In this document: piece by piece, positions 17,373 through 25,006 of the stretch
How the letters are laid out: the number at the start of each line of letters is the position of its first letter
Position numbering within the stretch: position 1 is the first letter of the stretch
Origin: Hoeflea phototrophica DFL-43
GTDB taxonomy: Bacteria > Pseudomonadota > Alphaproteobacteria > Rhizobiales > Rhizobiaceae
Assembly (NCBI RefSeq): GCF_000154705.2
Contig: NZ_CM002917.1
Location: forward strand, 2,126,461-2,190,460
Reading direction: 5' to 3'
DNA: 64,000 nt
The notes under the pieces: generated by a model
The model's database searches: none
Seen by the model: only the letters and a program-made list of their open reading frames with translations
What the model was told of the DNA's origin: nothing
Position numbers and translations under genes: made by a program

Positions 17373-17795
17373 ATGAACTTTGTCCAGAAGACAATCGAGC
17401 TCACACACGAGGCGGCACTCGAAATGTTGCAGGCCGGCGTTGCAGCTGCAACCGAAATGGGTCAGCCGCAATGCATCGTCATTGTCGACAAAAGCGGGGA
17501 GAGCCTTGCAACGCTTCGCATGACCGGTTCGAAGTATCTCAGCCTTCTCAGTGCGCGCTCAAAAGCACGAACAGCTGCCTCCATCGGAGTTGAATCGGAT
17601 AGGATCCCGCCACAGGTGGCTCCATTGATCGCGGCCGCCACACAAGGCGCAGTCACCGGACTTGGCGGTGGATTGCCGATCTACCTCGATGGTGTCTTGC
17701 TGGGCGGCGTAGGGGTCGGTTCCGGAAGCCCGGAGCAAGACCGGTCTGTCGCCAAAGCCGCCATCGCTGCCATTGGCGCGCAGTTTGAAAAATGA
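17373..17795 (+). CDS. GlcG/HbpS-like (DUF336) protein
   Basis: A 140-residue alpha/beta protein of the HbpS/GlcG fold. Diagnostic segments are ALEMLQAGVAAATEMGQPQCIVIVDKSGE, the Gly-rich GGGLPIYLDGVLLGGVGVGSGSPEQD and a final AIAAIG helix. Some members bind haem or cobalamin; others accompany glycolate or sugar-acid operons with unknown roles. Start at ATG 17373, with GAGG 7 bp upstream. Only 6 bp separate its stop from a 52-bp perfect palindrome. Confidence 0.82.
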   Translation: MNFVQKTIELTHEAALEMLQAGVAAATEMGQPQCIVIVDKSGESLATLRMTGSKYLSLLSARSKARTAASIGVESDRIPPQVAPLIAAATQGAVTGLGGGLPIYLDGVLLGGVGVGSGSPEQDRSVAKAAIAAIGAQFEK

Positions 17796-17801
17796 CACCA
17801 A

Positions 17802-17853
17802 TGCATGTTCGTTATCGCTCAATTGGATCCAATTGAGCGATAACGAACATGCA
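17802..17853. repeat. 52-bp perfect palindrome
   Basis: Bases 17802-17853 read identically on both strands with no spacer, centred on GGATCC at 17825-17830. The core AATTGGATCCAATT (17821-17834) resembles TTGG-CCAA operators of FadR/GntR-type regulators. A remnant of such a regulator follows. It could also act as a terminator hairpin for the DUF336 gene or mark a recombination junction. Confidence 0.9.
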
Positions 17854-18149
17854 CCCTTTGAAGGTGCTACAGCGCTCTTTGCCACGAACATGCTGACCGG
17901 GGTAGATCCGATAGTCGCCAGTTTCCTGTCGAGCCTGTGGGGTCAGTCGGACCGTATTGTCCGCTTGCTTAAACTGTCCGGTGCCGCACCGCTTGGCGCC
18001 GTAGAGGCCGAAGCTCTGGTCGCCGCCCATCGCGCGGGGGATGCTGAGGCGATCCGCGTTATTCGTTTGCGTGAAATCGAAAAGATTCAGAGTTTCGTCA
18101 GTCTTGCGCTGCTCAACGACAGCAGTGAACTGACGATGGAAAGAGGAGA
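17854..18149 (+). pseudogene. GntR-family regulator remnant (FCD ligand domain)
   Basis: About 95 codons without a proper start encode a helical stretch (VASFLSSLWGQSDRIVRLLK, then VAAHRAGDAEAIRVIRLREIEK) that looks like the C-terminal part of an FCD ligand-binding domain. The winged-helix DNA-binding half is absent and the frame reads from the palindrome. The match is by pattern only and could be chance helical coding, but the H-x-x-A-G-D-A-E-A end of FCD proteins is quite characteristic. Confidence 0.45.
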
Positions 18150-18503
18150 ATGGAAACCGGGAGCGTCCAAGCAAAAGCAAAAACAACCAGCGCCCCCACA
18201 AGAACCGGTCCGGACTTCTCAAGCCCGCAGCTCGGCCAGTTCAACTCGATCGTCGGCGCCAAGAAGTGTGATGAGGACACCGTCATTCTATTGACCAGCA
18301 AGCCTTACCCCGCGCTGATGGCTCAGCTGGTCAAGCTCTCGGTGGTGCCCGAACATGTCGCTTCCGAACTCGGCCAGGAAGGTTTCAATGAAGCGCCTGT
18401 CGGATCGGGCCCCTACAAGCTCGTCAGTTCGGATCGCGGCGTCAAGGTTTCGCTCCATGCTTTCCGTCCAGCCACTCACCAGCACCATAGATCTTCAAGG
18501 TGA
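18150..18503 (+). pseudogene. Dipeptide/oligopeptide-binding protein (SBP_bac_5) fragment
   Basis: The open frame has a plausible AGAGGAG site and ATG at 18150, but the first ~30 residues are low-complexity Ala/Lys/Thr. From about residue 31 it matches the middle of SBP_bac_5 proteins: DEDTVILLTSKPYPALMAQL, SVVPEHVASELG, then FNEAPVGSGPYKLVS. Full-length family members have about 500-600 residues with a signal peptide, so this is an internal fragment. It probably no longer makes a working protein. Confidence 0.7.
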
Positions 18504-18582
18504 TATCAGGCTAACTTGAGCTGAAAGGTTTGTGGCCCTTTCGCCGTGGTGATCGGCGGCCGGAAACACTGGCTCTGACGCG

Positions 18583-19896
18583 CTACATCTGCGATGGCAG
18601 GAAAAGCACCAGCCAGGGGAACAGCATCAGGATCAGCAAGCGGACGATGTCCATGATCCAGAATGGCGTGACACCCCGGAAGATGGTGCCGACCGAGATA
18701 TTGCCAACCACGCTTTTGAGGATGAAGACGTTCAGGCCGACTGGCGGGGTGATCAGGCTGATTTCGGTCACCACGACGACGACAATGCCGAACCAGACCG
18801 GATCATAGCCGAGCCCGATTACGATCGGGAAGAAAATGGGCACCGTCAGCAGCAGCATGGACAGGCTTTCAAAGACGCAGCCCAGTGCGACGTAAATCAG
18901 GATAATGACTGTCATAACCAGCCAGGGTGAGAGCTCGGCACCGACAATCATGTCCTTGAGCCCTTCGGGAAGGCCGGCATAGTTGACGAAGTTCGAGAAA
19001 ATCCAGGCACCGATCAGGACACTGAAAAGCTGTGCGGTGGTGGTCGCGGCTTCCTTGAGAACCGTGAGTGTTTCGCGGAACGAAAGCGAACTGCGCGACA
19101 GTGCGATCAGGAACGCGCCCATCGCACCCATTCCGGCGGCCTCTGTGGGCGAGAAGGTCAGGTGGATTGGCCAGAAATCGAGCGCACCATACAGCCCGCC
19201 GATCACCAGGAAAAACAGCAGCAGGACAGACCAGACGCCGCGCAGCGCCTGCAGCTTTTCAGACAGGCTGAAGCGCCGGCCGGCCGGACCCGCGGCGGGA
19301 TTCCGGAACACCGATATCTGGACCGCGATCAGATAGAACACGATGCCGAGAATGCCGGGAATGATGCCGGCTATGAACAGCTTGCCGATGGAAGTCTCCG
19401 TCAGAAGACCATAGATCACGAGGATCACCGATGGCGGGATCAGGATCCCCAAGGTTCCGCCGGCGGCAATGGAGGCCGAGGAGAGTTCATCGGAATAGCC
19501 GAGCTTGCGCATTTCGGGCATCACCACCTTGGACATTGTGGCAGCGGTGGCGAGCGACGATCCGCAGATTGCGGCAAAGCCGCCGCAGGCGGCGATCGTG
19601 GCCATGGCCAAACCGCCACGGAAATGGCCGAGAAAGGCGTTCGAAACCTGGTAGAGTTCGCGGCTGATGCCGCCCTTGTTGACGAAAAGGCCCATGAGAA
19701 TGAACAGCGGCACAACCGACAGCCCGTAATCCTGGCTGGTGTCGATGATCAACCGGGACACCAAAGAGATCGCCGCTCTGAAATTTGTCTCGTACGTCAA
19801 GCCGATCATGCCGACAATGCCCATGGCGAAGGCGATGGGCATGCGCAGCAGAACCAGGATCAGGACTGCTCCAAAACCGATGAGGGACTCAATCAT
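18583..19896 (-). CDS. TRAP transporter large permease (DctM type)
   Basis: A 437-residue polytopic membrane protein with about twelve hydrophobic segments. Typical DctM stretches are FAMGIVGMIGL at the start, AICGSSLATAATMSKVVMPEMRKLGYSD and GTLGILIPPSVILVIYG in the middle. It is the ion-coupled channel of a tripartite ATP-independent importer. Its ATG overlaps the 3' end of the small-permease gene by 8 bp. With the 20458 binding protein and the MarR gene it likely imports an organic acid for the oxygenase operon on the other strand. Confidence 0.93.
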   Translation of the reverse strand: MIESLIGFGAVLILVLLRMPIAFAMGIVGMIGLTYETNFRAAISLVSRLIIDTSQDYGLSVVPLFILMGLFVNKGGISRELYQVSNAFLGHFRGGLAMATIAACGGFAAICGSSLATAATMSKVVMPEMRKLGYSDELSSASIAAGGTLGILIPPSVILVIYGLLTETSIGKLFIAGIIPGILGIVFYLIAVQISVFRNPAAGPAGRRFSLSEKLQALRGVWSVLLLFFLVIGGLYGALDFWPIHLTFSPTEAAGMGAMGAFLIALSRSSLSFRETLTVLKEAATTTAQLFSVLIGAWIFSNFVNYAGLPEGLKDMIVGAELSPWLVMTVIILIYVALGCVFESLSMLLLTVPIFFPIVIGLGYDPVWFGIVVVVVTEISLITPPVGLNVFILKSVVGNISVGTIFRGVTPFWIMDIVRLLILMLFPWLVLFLPSQM

Positions 19897-20395
19897 GTGC
19901 GCCTCGCAGCAGCTCTGGCATGAACAGGGTGACCACGCCGCGAAGCGCCATTGCGCCAGCGGTTGCGAGGGTCATGAGGGCAATGAACCAGGTGATGTAG
20001 AAAACCGGGATCGAGAGATACTCGGTCAGATCGCCGTAACTTCTGGCGCGCTCGGCGAGATCAAAGGCGCGCATGGCGGGCCAGACAAGCAGAATGCCGC
20101 AGGCCAGAGTGATCACTCCGTCGAGGATACGTTTGATCCTGGCGCGCTGAAACAGCGGATCAAGCAGGTCGACAACAATATGTTCGGCCCGGCCAGACAC
20201 GACCGGGAGCGCGGAAAACACGATCACCGCCATGGCTATGCGGGTCAGCTCTGTTGCGGCCTCGATCGGGGCGGAGAATGTGGAGCGCATGATGACATCT
20301 GCGAACGTCAGCACCATCAGGATGAAGAGCGTTGCTCCGGCGACGAGCATTGGCAACTCCGTCAGCCGATTGAGCACTTTCGCGATGGATTTCAT
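19889..20395 (-). CDS. TRAP transporter small permease (DctQ type)
   Basis: A 168-residue protein with four predicted transmembrane helices and the usual MLVAGATLFILMVLTFADVIMR first helix plus FSAPIEAATELTRIAMAVIVF. It partners DctM in the membrane. It overlaps the DctM gene by 8 bp and lies 62 bp after the binding-protein gene, with a strong stem-loop in that gap. Confidence 0.9.
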   Translation of the reverse strand: MKSIAKVLNRLTELPMLVAGATLFILMVLTFADVIMRSTFSAPIEAATELTRIAMAVIVFSALPVVSGRAEHIVVDLLDPLFQRARIKRILDGVITLACGILLVWPAMRAFDLAERARSYGDLTEYLSIPVFYITWFIALMTLATAGAMALRGVVTLFMPELLRGAHD

Positions 20396-20419
20396 GGATG
20401 GCTCCTCAAAGGCAGATCT

Positions 20420-20450
20420 GCGGGGGCAGGGCGCGCAGCCATGCCCCCGC
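20420..20450 (-). other. Intercistronic stem-loop between TRAP binding-protein and small-permease genes
   Basis: GCGGGGGCA (20420-20428) pairs perfectly with TGCCCCCGC (20442-20450), 8 bp after the binding-protein stop. No T-run follows. This position is typical for stems that stabilise the upstream binding-protein message. Confidence 0.6.
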
Positions 20451-20457
20451 GATGAAC

Positions 20458-21480
20458 TTACTTACCGTAGGAGGCCATTGTGGACGTCACCATTTCATGG
20501 GCGGCATCAGCATCGATGCCAAGTGCCGAGATCTCGCCAAGGACCTTGGTGCGCACACGCGCAGCCATATCGGCAAATGTTGCCTGATCCTCTGCGCTGG
20601 CGGTAACAATGGTGTTATCGCCCGCAGCCATGGTGGCCTCGCGCGCCCGCTCGTCGCTTGCGTCCCAGGCAATCCCCATCATCTTGGATGCAGGCTCGCC
20701 GAAGACCTTTTCTTCAAGTGCGGTCTTCACGTCATCAGGCAGAGAATCGAACTTTTCTTCACTCATGATCACGGCAAAGGCGCCGCGATAGAAGCCGCCG
20801 GGCATTTCGTAGACGTTCTTTGCGACTTCGTTGAGCTTGAAGCTCAGCCGTTCGCCCATGTTCATCGCCACCGCATCGGCTGCACCTGAAGACAGGGTCT
20901 CGTAGACCTTTGGTGCCGGAACCTGAATGCCGATGAGCCCGAGTTCCGCGCCGACATCCGCAGAAACGCCGCCACCGAGACGGGTCTTGAGGCCCTGCAG
21001 ATCAGCCAGGGAACTGACAGGCTTGTTGGAGTGGATCTGACCCGGGCCATGGGTGTTAAGGGCAATGACCTTGGTTCCTTTGAACTCATCGAGCTGGGCG
21101 AGATATTTCTCGTGGACCTGCCAATAGGCAACGGATGCGGCTTCCGCATTGCCTTCGTAGCCCGGAAGTTCGATCAGCTTGGTGCCGACGAAACGGCCCG
21201 GCTGGTAGCCGTTGAAAATGATCGTGATGTCGGCTGCACCATCGAGTATGAGATCCATCTGCGCCGGAGGAGGGGCCAGCCCCATCTTGATTTCGCCGCT
21301 GACCTGGCCGTCCGTCGCGTCTTCCATCATCCCGATGAGGCCCTGCAGCATTTCGGTGTTGATTGGATGCGATGGCGGCAACCAGCTTGAAATGGTCATG
21401 TTGATGTCTGCCGCCATTGCGGACGCGGAAAAGCCGACCGCCAGCACCGTGCTTGCGAATAGTGTTCCAATCTTTTTCAT
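20458..21480 (-). CDS. TRAP transporter substrate-binding protein (DctP type)
   Basis: A 340-residue periplasmic protein with signal peptide (cleavage near AMA-ADINM). INMTISSWLPPSHPINTEMLQG, LQGLKTRLGGG and VPAPKVYETLSSGAADAVAMN follow the DctP pattern; the R in KTRLGGG is at the position of the carboxylate-binding Arg. This indicates an organic-acid ligand. It is the first gene of the TRAP operon and lies behind the MarR gene on the same strand, with an ATATG-n4-ATCAT site in the gap. Confidence 0.92.
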   Translation of the reverse strand: MKKIGTLFASTVLAVGFSASAMAADINMTISSWLPPSHPINTEMLQGLIGMMEDATDGQVSGEIKMGLAPPPAQMDLILDGAADITIIFNGYQPGRFVGTKLIELPGYEGNAEAASVAYWQVHEKYLAQLDEFKGTKVIALNTHGPGQIHSNKPVSSLADLQGLKTRLGGGVSADVGAELGLIGIQVPAPKVYETLSSGAADAVAMNMGERLSFKLNEVAKNVYEMPGGFYRGAFAVIMSEEKFDSLPDDVKTALEEKVFGEPASKMMGIAWDASDERAREATMAAGDNTIVTASAEDQATFADMAARVRTKVLGEISALGIDADAAHEMVTSTMASYGK

Positions 21481-21537
21481 GCGCTTCCTCCCGGTAGATG
21501 ATGGTCAGAACTCCCTTTTCCGACCGTGAAGCCAGAA

Positions 21538-21553
21538 ATATGCATTATCATAT
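21538..21553. promoter_or_regulatory. Candidate MarR operator before the TRAP operon
   Basis: ATATGCATTATCATAT is an inverted repeat (ATATG/CATAT). It shares ATATG-n4-ATCAT with the site at 22176-22189 on the other side of the MarR gene. It lies 58 bp upstream of the TRAP binding-protein start in an AT-rich stretch. Confidence 0.55.
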
Positions 21554-21635
21554 AAAAACATTCAATATCATGGATCGTGTTTTTCCGGATTTCGCTTAAG
21601 TAGCACCCAAGTTCAGCGAAGCAGGGCGCGATTGA

Positions 21636-22097
21636 TCAGGGCTGGTCAGATTCAAGGTGCCGGATCAGCGCGCGCAACGTATCCTTGATCTCGGCGCCTT
21701 CATTGCCCTGGAATGATGTGAGCAGTTCCAATTCATGGGTCTTCGCATCCGCAACCAGTTCGTCTGCGAGTGCGCGCCCCTCCTTCGTCAGGAAAACCCG
21801 GACGCGCCGGCCGTCTTTTGGATCGCTGCGGCGTGTGACAAGGCCACGGGCGTCCATCTGTATGATTATCTTTGTCAGTCTTGACTGTTCGATCATTGCG
21901 TATCGCGCCAACTCAGTGACCATTGAGCCATCGGTATCCGTCAGGCATGCCAAAACACGCCACTCTGGCACGCGCAGGCCGCGTTTGCGCACATGGCTGT
22001 GAAAGCGCGCACTTGCCGCCTCGCTTGCCGCTGCCAGCAGATAGAGCAGGTAGTTGGGAACAAAGGGGGACTTGGGGGTGTCGATTGTGTTGCTCAT
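21636..22097 (-). CDS. MarR-family transcriptional regulator
   Basis: A 153-residue winged-helix regulator. GSMVTELARYAMIEQSRLTKIIIQMDARGLVTRRSDPKDGRR contains the recognition helix and the D-x-R-D/G-x-R wing of MarR proteins. It is divergent from the Rieske oxygenase operon and upstream of the TRAP operon, with a shared AT-rich motif in both gaps. The likely role is derepression of uptake and catabolism by an aromatic-type acid or its CoA thioester. Confidence 0.92.
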   Translation of the reverse strand: MSNTIDTPKSPFVPNYLLYLLAAASEAASARFHSHVRKRGLRVPEWRVLACLTDTDGSMVTELARYAMIEQSRLTKIIIQMDARGLVTRRSDPKDGRRVRVFLTKEGRALADELVADAKTHELELLTSFQGNEGAEIKDTLRALIRHLESDQP

Positions 22098-22163
22098 CCG
22101 GATTCCGCATTCTCAGGGGGAACTTTCATCGCATCCCCCAAGTGTATCTTCAACAAAAACCTC

Positions 22164-22192
22164 TTGACAAAAAATATATGAAAAATCATGCT
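22164..22192 (+). promoter_or_regulatory. Candidate promoter with MarR operator for the oxygenase operon
   Basis: TTGACA (22164-22169) could be the -35; the -10 (about 22187-22192, CATGCT) is weak. Between them lies ATATGAAAAATCAT (22176-22189), sharing ATATG-n4-ATCAT with the site before the TRAP operon. A repressor bound there would block polymerase directly. Confidence 0.5.
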
Positions 22193-22215
22193 TTGTCACA
22201 AAGGGGATAAGAAAG

Positions 22216-23175
22216 TTGGTTGAGCCGATTAAATTGAAAGTCGCATCAGCGCGCATGGTGACCGATGCAGTTCGTGAGCTGGTGTTCGTTCCCGGCGATG
22301 GCGACAGGCTTGCTGGTTACACGCCCGGCGCTCACGTCAAGTTGCAGTTACCGGTCGGCGAACGATCATATTCCCTCATTGATTTCGAGCCTGTGAGCGA
22401 AAATGCCGGCATAGGCCGGTATCGTTTCGCAGTTCAGCTCGAGGCACAGAGCGCTGGCGGATCCCGGTTCATGCACGAACTCGCGTCCGGCGACGAGGTT
22501 GCGGTTTCTCCGCCCGGCAATGATTTTCCATTGCAGCTCAACAAGCCGGCTCTGCTGATTGCGGGCGGCATCGGAATTAATCCGTTGATCAGCATGGCAA
22601 CCGCGCTCAAGCATGAGGGCACCCCGTTCCGCTTCCACTATGCCGGACGGACCAGGGCTAAGATGGCCTATCGCGACGAATTGGAACAGGCGTTTGGCGG
22701 TGAGCTGACCCTGCATTTCGACGATCAGCCTGAAACCGCATTGAACATTGCCGGTCTGGCGGCGTCGGTTGATGCAGACGAGCATGTTTATGTATGCGGT
22801 CCCAAAGGGATGATCGAAGCGGTTAAATCGGCCATGGGAGCTGCCGGCATCGCCGCGGATCACATTCATTTTGAACTGTTCACCTCGGCAGCCGAAGAGT
22901 CCGGGGACAGGAGTTTCGAGGTCGAGGTTCATGCAACCGGTGAAGTCTTCACGGTGCCACCAGGCAAGACCATCATTGATGTTCTTGAAGCTGGCGGTGT
23001 GGACCTCATTCACGACTGTCTGCGGGGCGATTGCGGGATCTGCAGGACCGACGTCATCGAGGGCGTGCCCGATCATCGCGACGTGGTGCTCAGCGACAGC
23101 GAAAAAGCCGAAGGCAAGGTCATGCAGATTTGCGTGAGCCGAGCGAAATCCGCACGTCTCGTGCTCGATCTATAG
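22216..23175 (+). CDS. Phthalate-dioxygenase-reductase-type oxidoreductase (FMN, NADH, 2Fe-2S)
   Basis: A 319-residue electron-transfer protein with the domain order of VanB/PDR-type reductases. A flavin domain (RSYSLIDFE, about residues 52-60) comes first, then a pyridine-nucleotide domain (AGGIGINPLISM and YVCGPKGMIE) and a C-terminal plant-type ferredoxin (DCLRGDCGIC, with a last Cys in QICVS). It passes NADH electrons to the Rieske oxygenase encoded next, 11 bp downstream. A TTG start at 22216 is used, with AAGGGG upstream; other starts are less good. Confidence 0.92.
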   Translation: MVEPIKLKVASARMVTDAVRELVFVPGDGDRLAGYTPGAHVKLQLPVGERSYSLIDFEPVSENAGIGRYRFAVQLEAQSAGGSRFMHELASGDEVAVSPPGNDFPLQLNKPALLIAGGIGINPLISMATALKHEGTPFRFHYAGRTRAKMAYRDELEQAFGGELTLHFDDQPETALNIAGLAASVDADEHVYVCGPKGMIEAVKSAMGAAGIAADHIHFELFTSAAEESGDRSFEVEVHATGEVFTVPPGKTIIDVLEAGGVDLIHDCLRGDCGICRTDVIEGVPDHRDVVLSDSEKAEGKVMQICVSRAKSARLVLDL

Positions 23176-23186
23176 GAGAGGTATCC

Positions 23187-24530
23187 ATGGGACGCTATGC
23201 AGACAACCCGGCAGCGATCAGAGCGCTGTTTCGCGGCAATGAAGTCCATCGTGACGTCTATGTCGATCAGGAGATCTACCGGCTCGAAATGAGGCACCTG
23301 TTCGCCAATGCCTGGGTGTTTGTCGGCCATGAAAGCCAGACGCCAAACAAGGGTGATTACTTCTCCACGCAGGTGGGCGATCAGCCGGTGATCCAGGTCC
23401 GCCACAGCGACGGCGAGGTGCATGTGCTCCACAACCGCTGCCCGCACAAGGGGACAAAGATCGTCATCGATCGGGCCGGAAACACCGGCAAGTTCTTCCG
23501 CTGTCCCTATCATGCCTGGTCGTTCAAGACCGATGGATGCCTGCTCGCGATTCCGCTGAAAAAGGGCTACGAGAACACCGGCTTTGAAAACAGCGACAGC
23601 AAGAAGGGCATGCGGGCCGTCGGCGAGGTCAGGAACTACCGCGGCTTCATCTTCTGCCGCCTGGCCGAGATCGGTATTTCGTTCGAGGACTTCTTCGGCG
23701 AATCCCTCTCTTCGATCGACAACATGGTCGATCGTTCGCCCGCAGGCCGGCTTGAGGTCGCCGGGCCGCCGCTCAGATACATGCATCATTGCAACTGGAA
23801 AATGCTGGTCGAGAACCAGACCGACACCTGCCATCCGATGGTGGCCCATGAAAGTTCAGCCGGCACAGCGGTGAAGCTCTGGGAAGAGCTCGACATGCCG
23901 GAAGGAACGCCATTGCCGCCGGCGATGGAGATCATCGCACCGTTCATGTCACCCTACGAGTTCTTCGAGAACATGGGGATCCGGACCTGGCCGAACGGAC
24001 ACGGCCACACCGGGGTTCATCACTCGATCCACTCCAATTACTCGACCATTCCGGGCTACATGGACAAGATGGTCGGGGCCTATGGCGAGGAGAAGGCCAA
24101 GGCGATCCTCGATGAGAACCGTCACAACACTGTCTATTTCCCCAACATCATGATCAAGGGGCCGATCCAGCAATTGCGGGTGTTCATCCCATTGGCTGCC
24201 GACAAGACCCTGGTGGAAAGCTACATCTACCGGCTGGTCGACGGCCCCGAGCAACTGACGGCGCGCACCGCGATGTACAACCGAATGATCAATGCGCCCA
24301 CCTCCATTGTCGGCCATGACGATCTGGAAATGTACGAGCGGGCGCAGGAGGGGCTGCAGTCCGACGGGATGGAGTGGGTCAACATCCAGCGCCTCTATGA
24401 GGAAGACGAGGATTTCAGCGAGGAGAAGGTCGAGAACGGCACCACCGAACGGCAGATGCGCAACCAGTTCGATGCCTGGGTCAAGTTCATGACTTGCGAC
24501 ATGGATGATGTCCGGGAGGCGGCGGAATGA
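23187..24530 (+). CDS. Rieske ring-hydroxylating oxygenase, alpha subunit
   Basis: A 447-residue catalytic subunit with an AGGAGAGG site before the ATG. The Rieske [2Fe-2S] ligands are C85-x-H87 and C106-x2-H109. The mononuclear iron site is D213-x2-H216-x4-H221 (DTCHPMVAH). An alpha-plus-beta oxygenase with such a site typically hydroxylates an aromatic or cyclic acid. It overlaps the beta-subunit gene by 4 bp. The substrate cannot be predicted by eye. Confidence 0.93.
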   Translation: MGRYADNPAAIRALFRGNEVHRDVYVDQEIYRLEMRHLFANAWVFVGHESQTPNKGDYFSTQVGDQPVIQVRHSDGEVHVLHNRCPHKGTKIVIDRAGNTGKFFRCPYHAWSFKTDGCLLAIPLKKGYENTGFENSDSKKGMRAVGEVRNYRGFIFCRLAEIGISFEDFFGESLSSIDNMVDRSPAGRLEVAGPPLRYMHHCNWKMLVENQTDTCHPMVAHESSAGTAVKLWEELDMPEGTPLPPAMEIIAPFMSPYEFFENMGIRTWPNGHGHTGVHHSIHSNYSTIPGYMDKMVGAYGEEKAKAILDENRHNTVYFPNIMIKGPIQQLRVFIPLAADKTLVESYIYRLVDGPEQLTARTAMYNRMINAPTSIVGHDDLEMYERAQEGLQSDGMEWVNIQRLYEEDEDFSEEKVENGTTERQMRNQFDAWVKFMTCDMDDVREAAE

Positions 24531-25006
24531 GCGTTTCCAGGGATCAGCTGATCGACTTCATCTATGACGAAGTGCGCATGCTCGATGAAGGGCGTTATGA
24601 CGAATGGCTCGCGCTGTGGCTCAAGGATGGCCATTACTGGATGCCGCTCGACTACAACCAGACCGATCCCGTGAATGTCACCTCGCTGATGTATGAGGAC
24701 CTCTTCATGCTGAAACTTAGGGTCGAACGCCTGAACGGCGCTCGGACCTTCTCGCAAAAGCCCAAGAGCCGGTGTCATCACGTCATCCAGCGCCCCTTCG
24801 TCGACGAAATCGATGTTGCGGGAGGAACCTACGTCACGACCACCTTCATGCATTATGTCGAGACCCGGCTCGACGAGCAGTTCCTGCTGGCGCTGACCGC
24901 GCGGCACGAACTGGCGCTGGTCGACGGCAAGCTCCGGATCGCCAACAAACGGGTCGACATCCTCAATTGCGACGCGGCCTTCCGCAACATCCAGCTGCTA
25001 CCATGA
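24527..25006 (+). CDS. Rieske oxygenase, beta subunit (SnoaL-like fold)
   Basis: A 159-residue small subunit of alpha3beta3 dioxygenases. DFIYDEVRMLDEGRYDEWLALWLKDGHYWMP is the classic beginning and VTTTFMHYVETRLDEQFLLALTARHEL the conserved middle. It has a structural role around the alpha subunit. It overlaps both neighbours by 4 bp (ATGA on each side), which fixes the stoichiometric expression. Confidence 0.92.
   Translation: MSVSRDQLIDFIYDEVRMLDEGRYDEWLALWLKDGHYWMPLDYNQTDPVNVTSLMYEDLFMLKLRVERLNGARTFSQKPKSRCHHVIQRPFVDEIDVAGGTYVTTTFMHYVETRLDEQFLLALTARHELALVDGKLRIANKRVDILNCDAAFRNIQLLP

Noticed and set aside
17812..17842. Coding interpretation across the palindrome (frames on both strands read the same peptide)
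   Set aside because: The identical peptides on both strands follow from the symmetry of the DNA and are not evidence for a gene.
19162..19923. 254-codon plus-strand frame opposite the TRAP large permease
   Set aside because: It is hydrophilic, Asp/Gln/His-rich sequence that mirrors a membrane protein gene; no motif or start signal.
22366..23076. Minus-strand frame opposite the oxygenase reductase
   Set aside because: Antisense to a protein with flavin, NADH and iron-sulfur motifs; no independent support.
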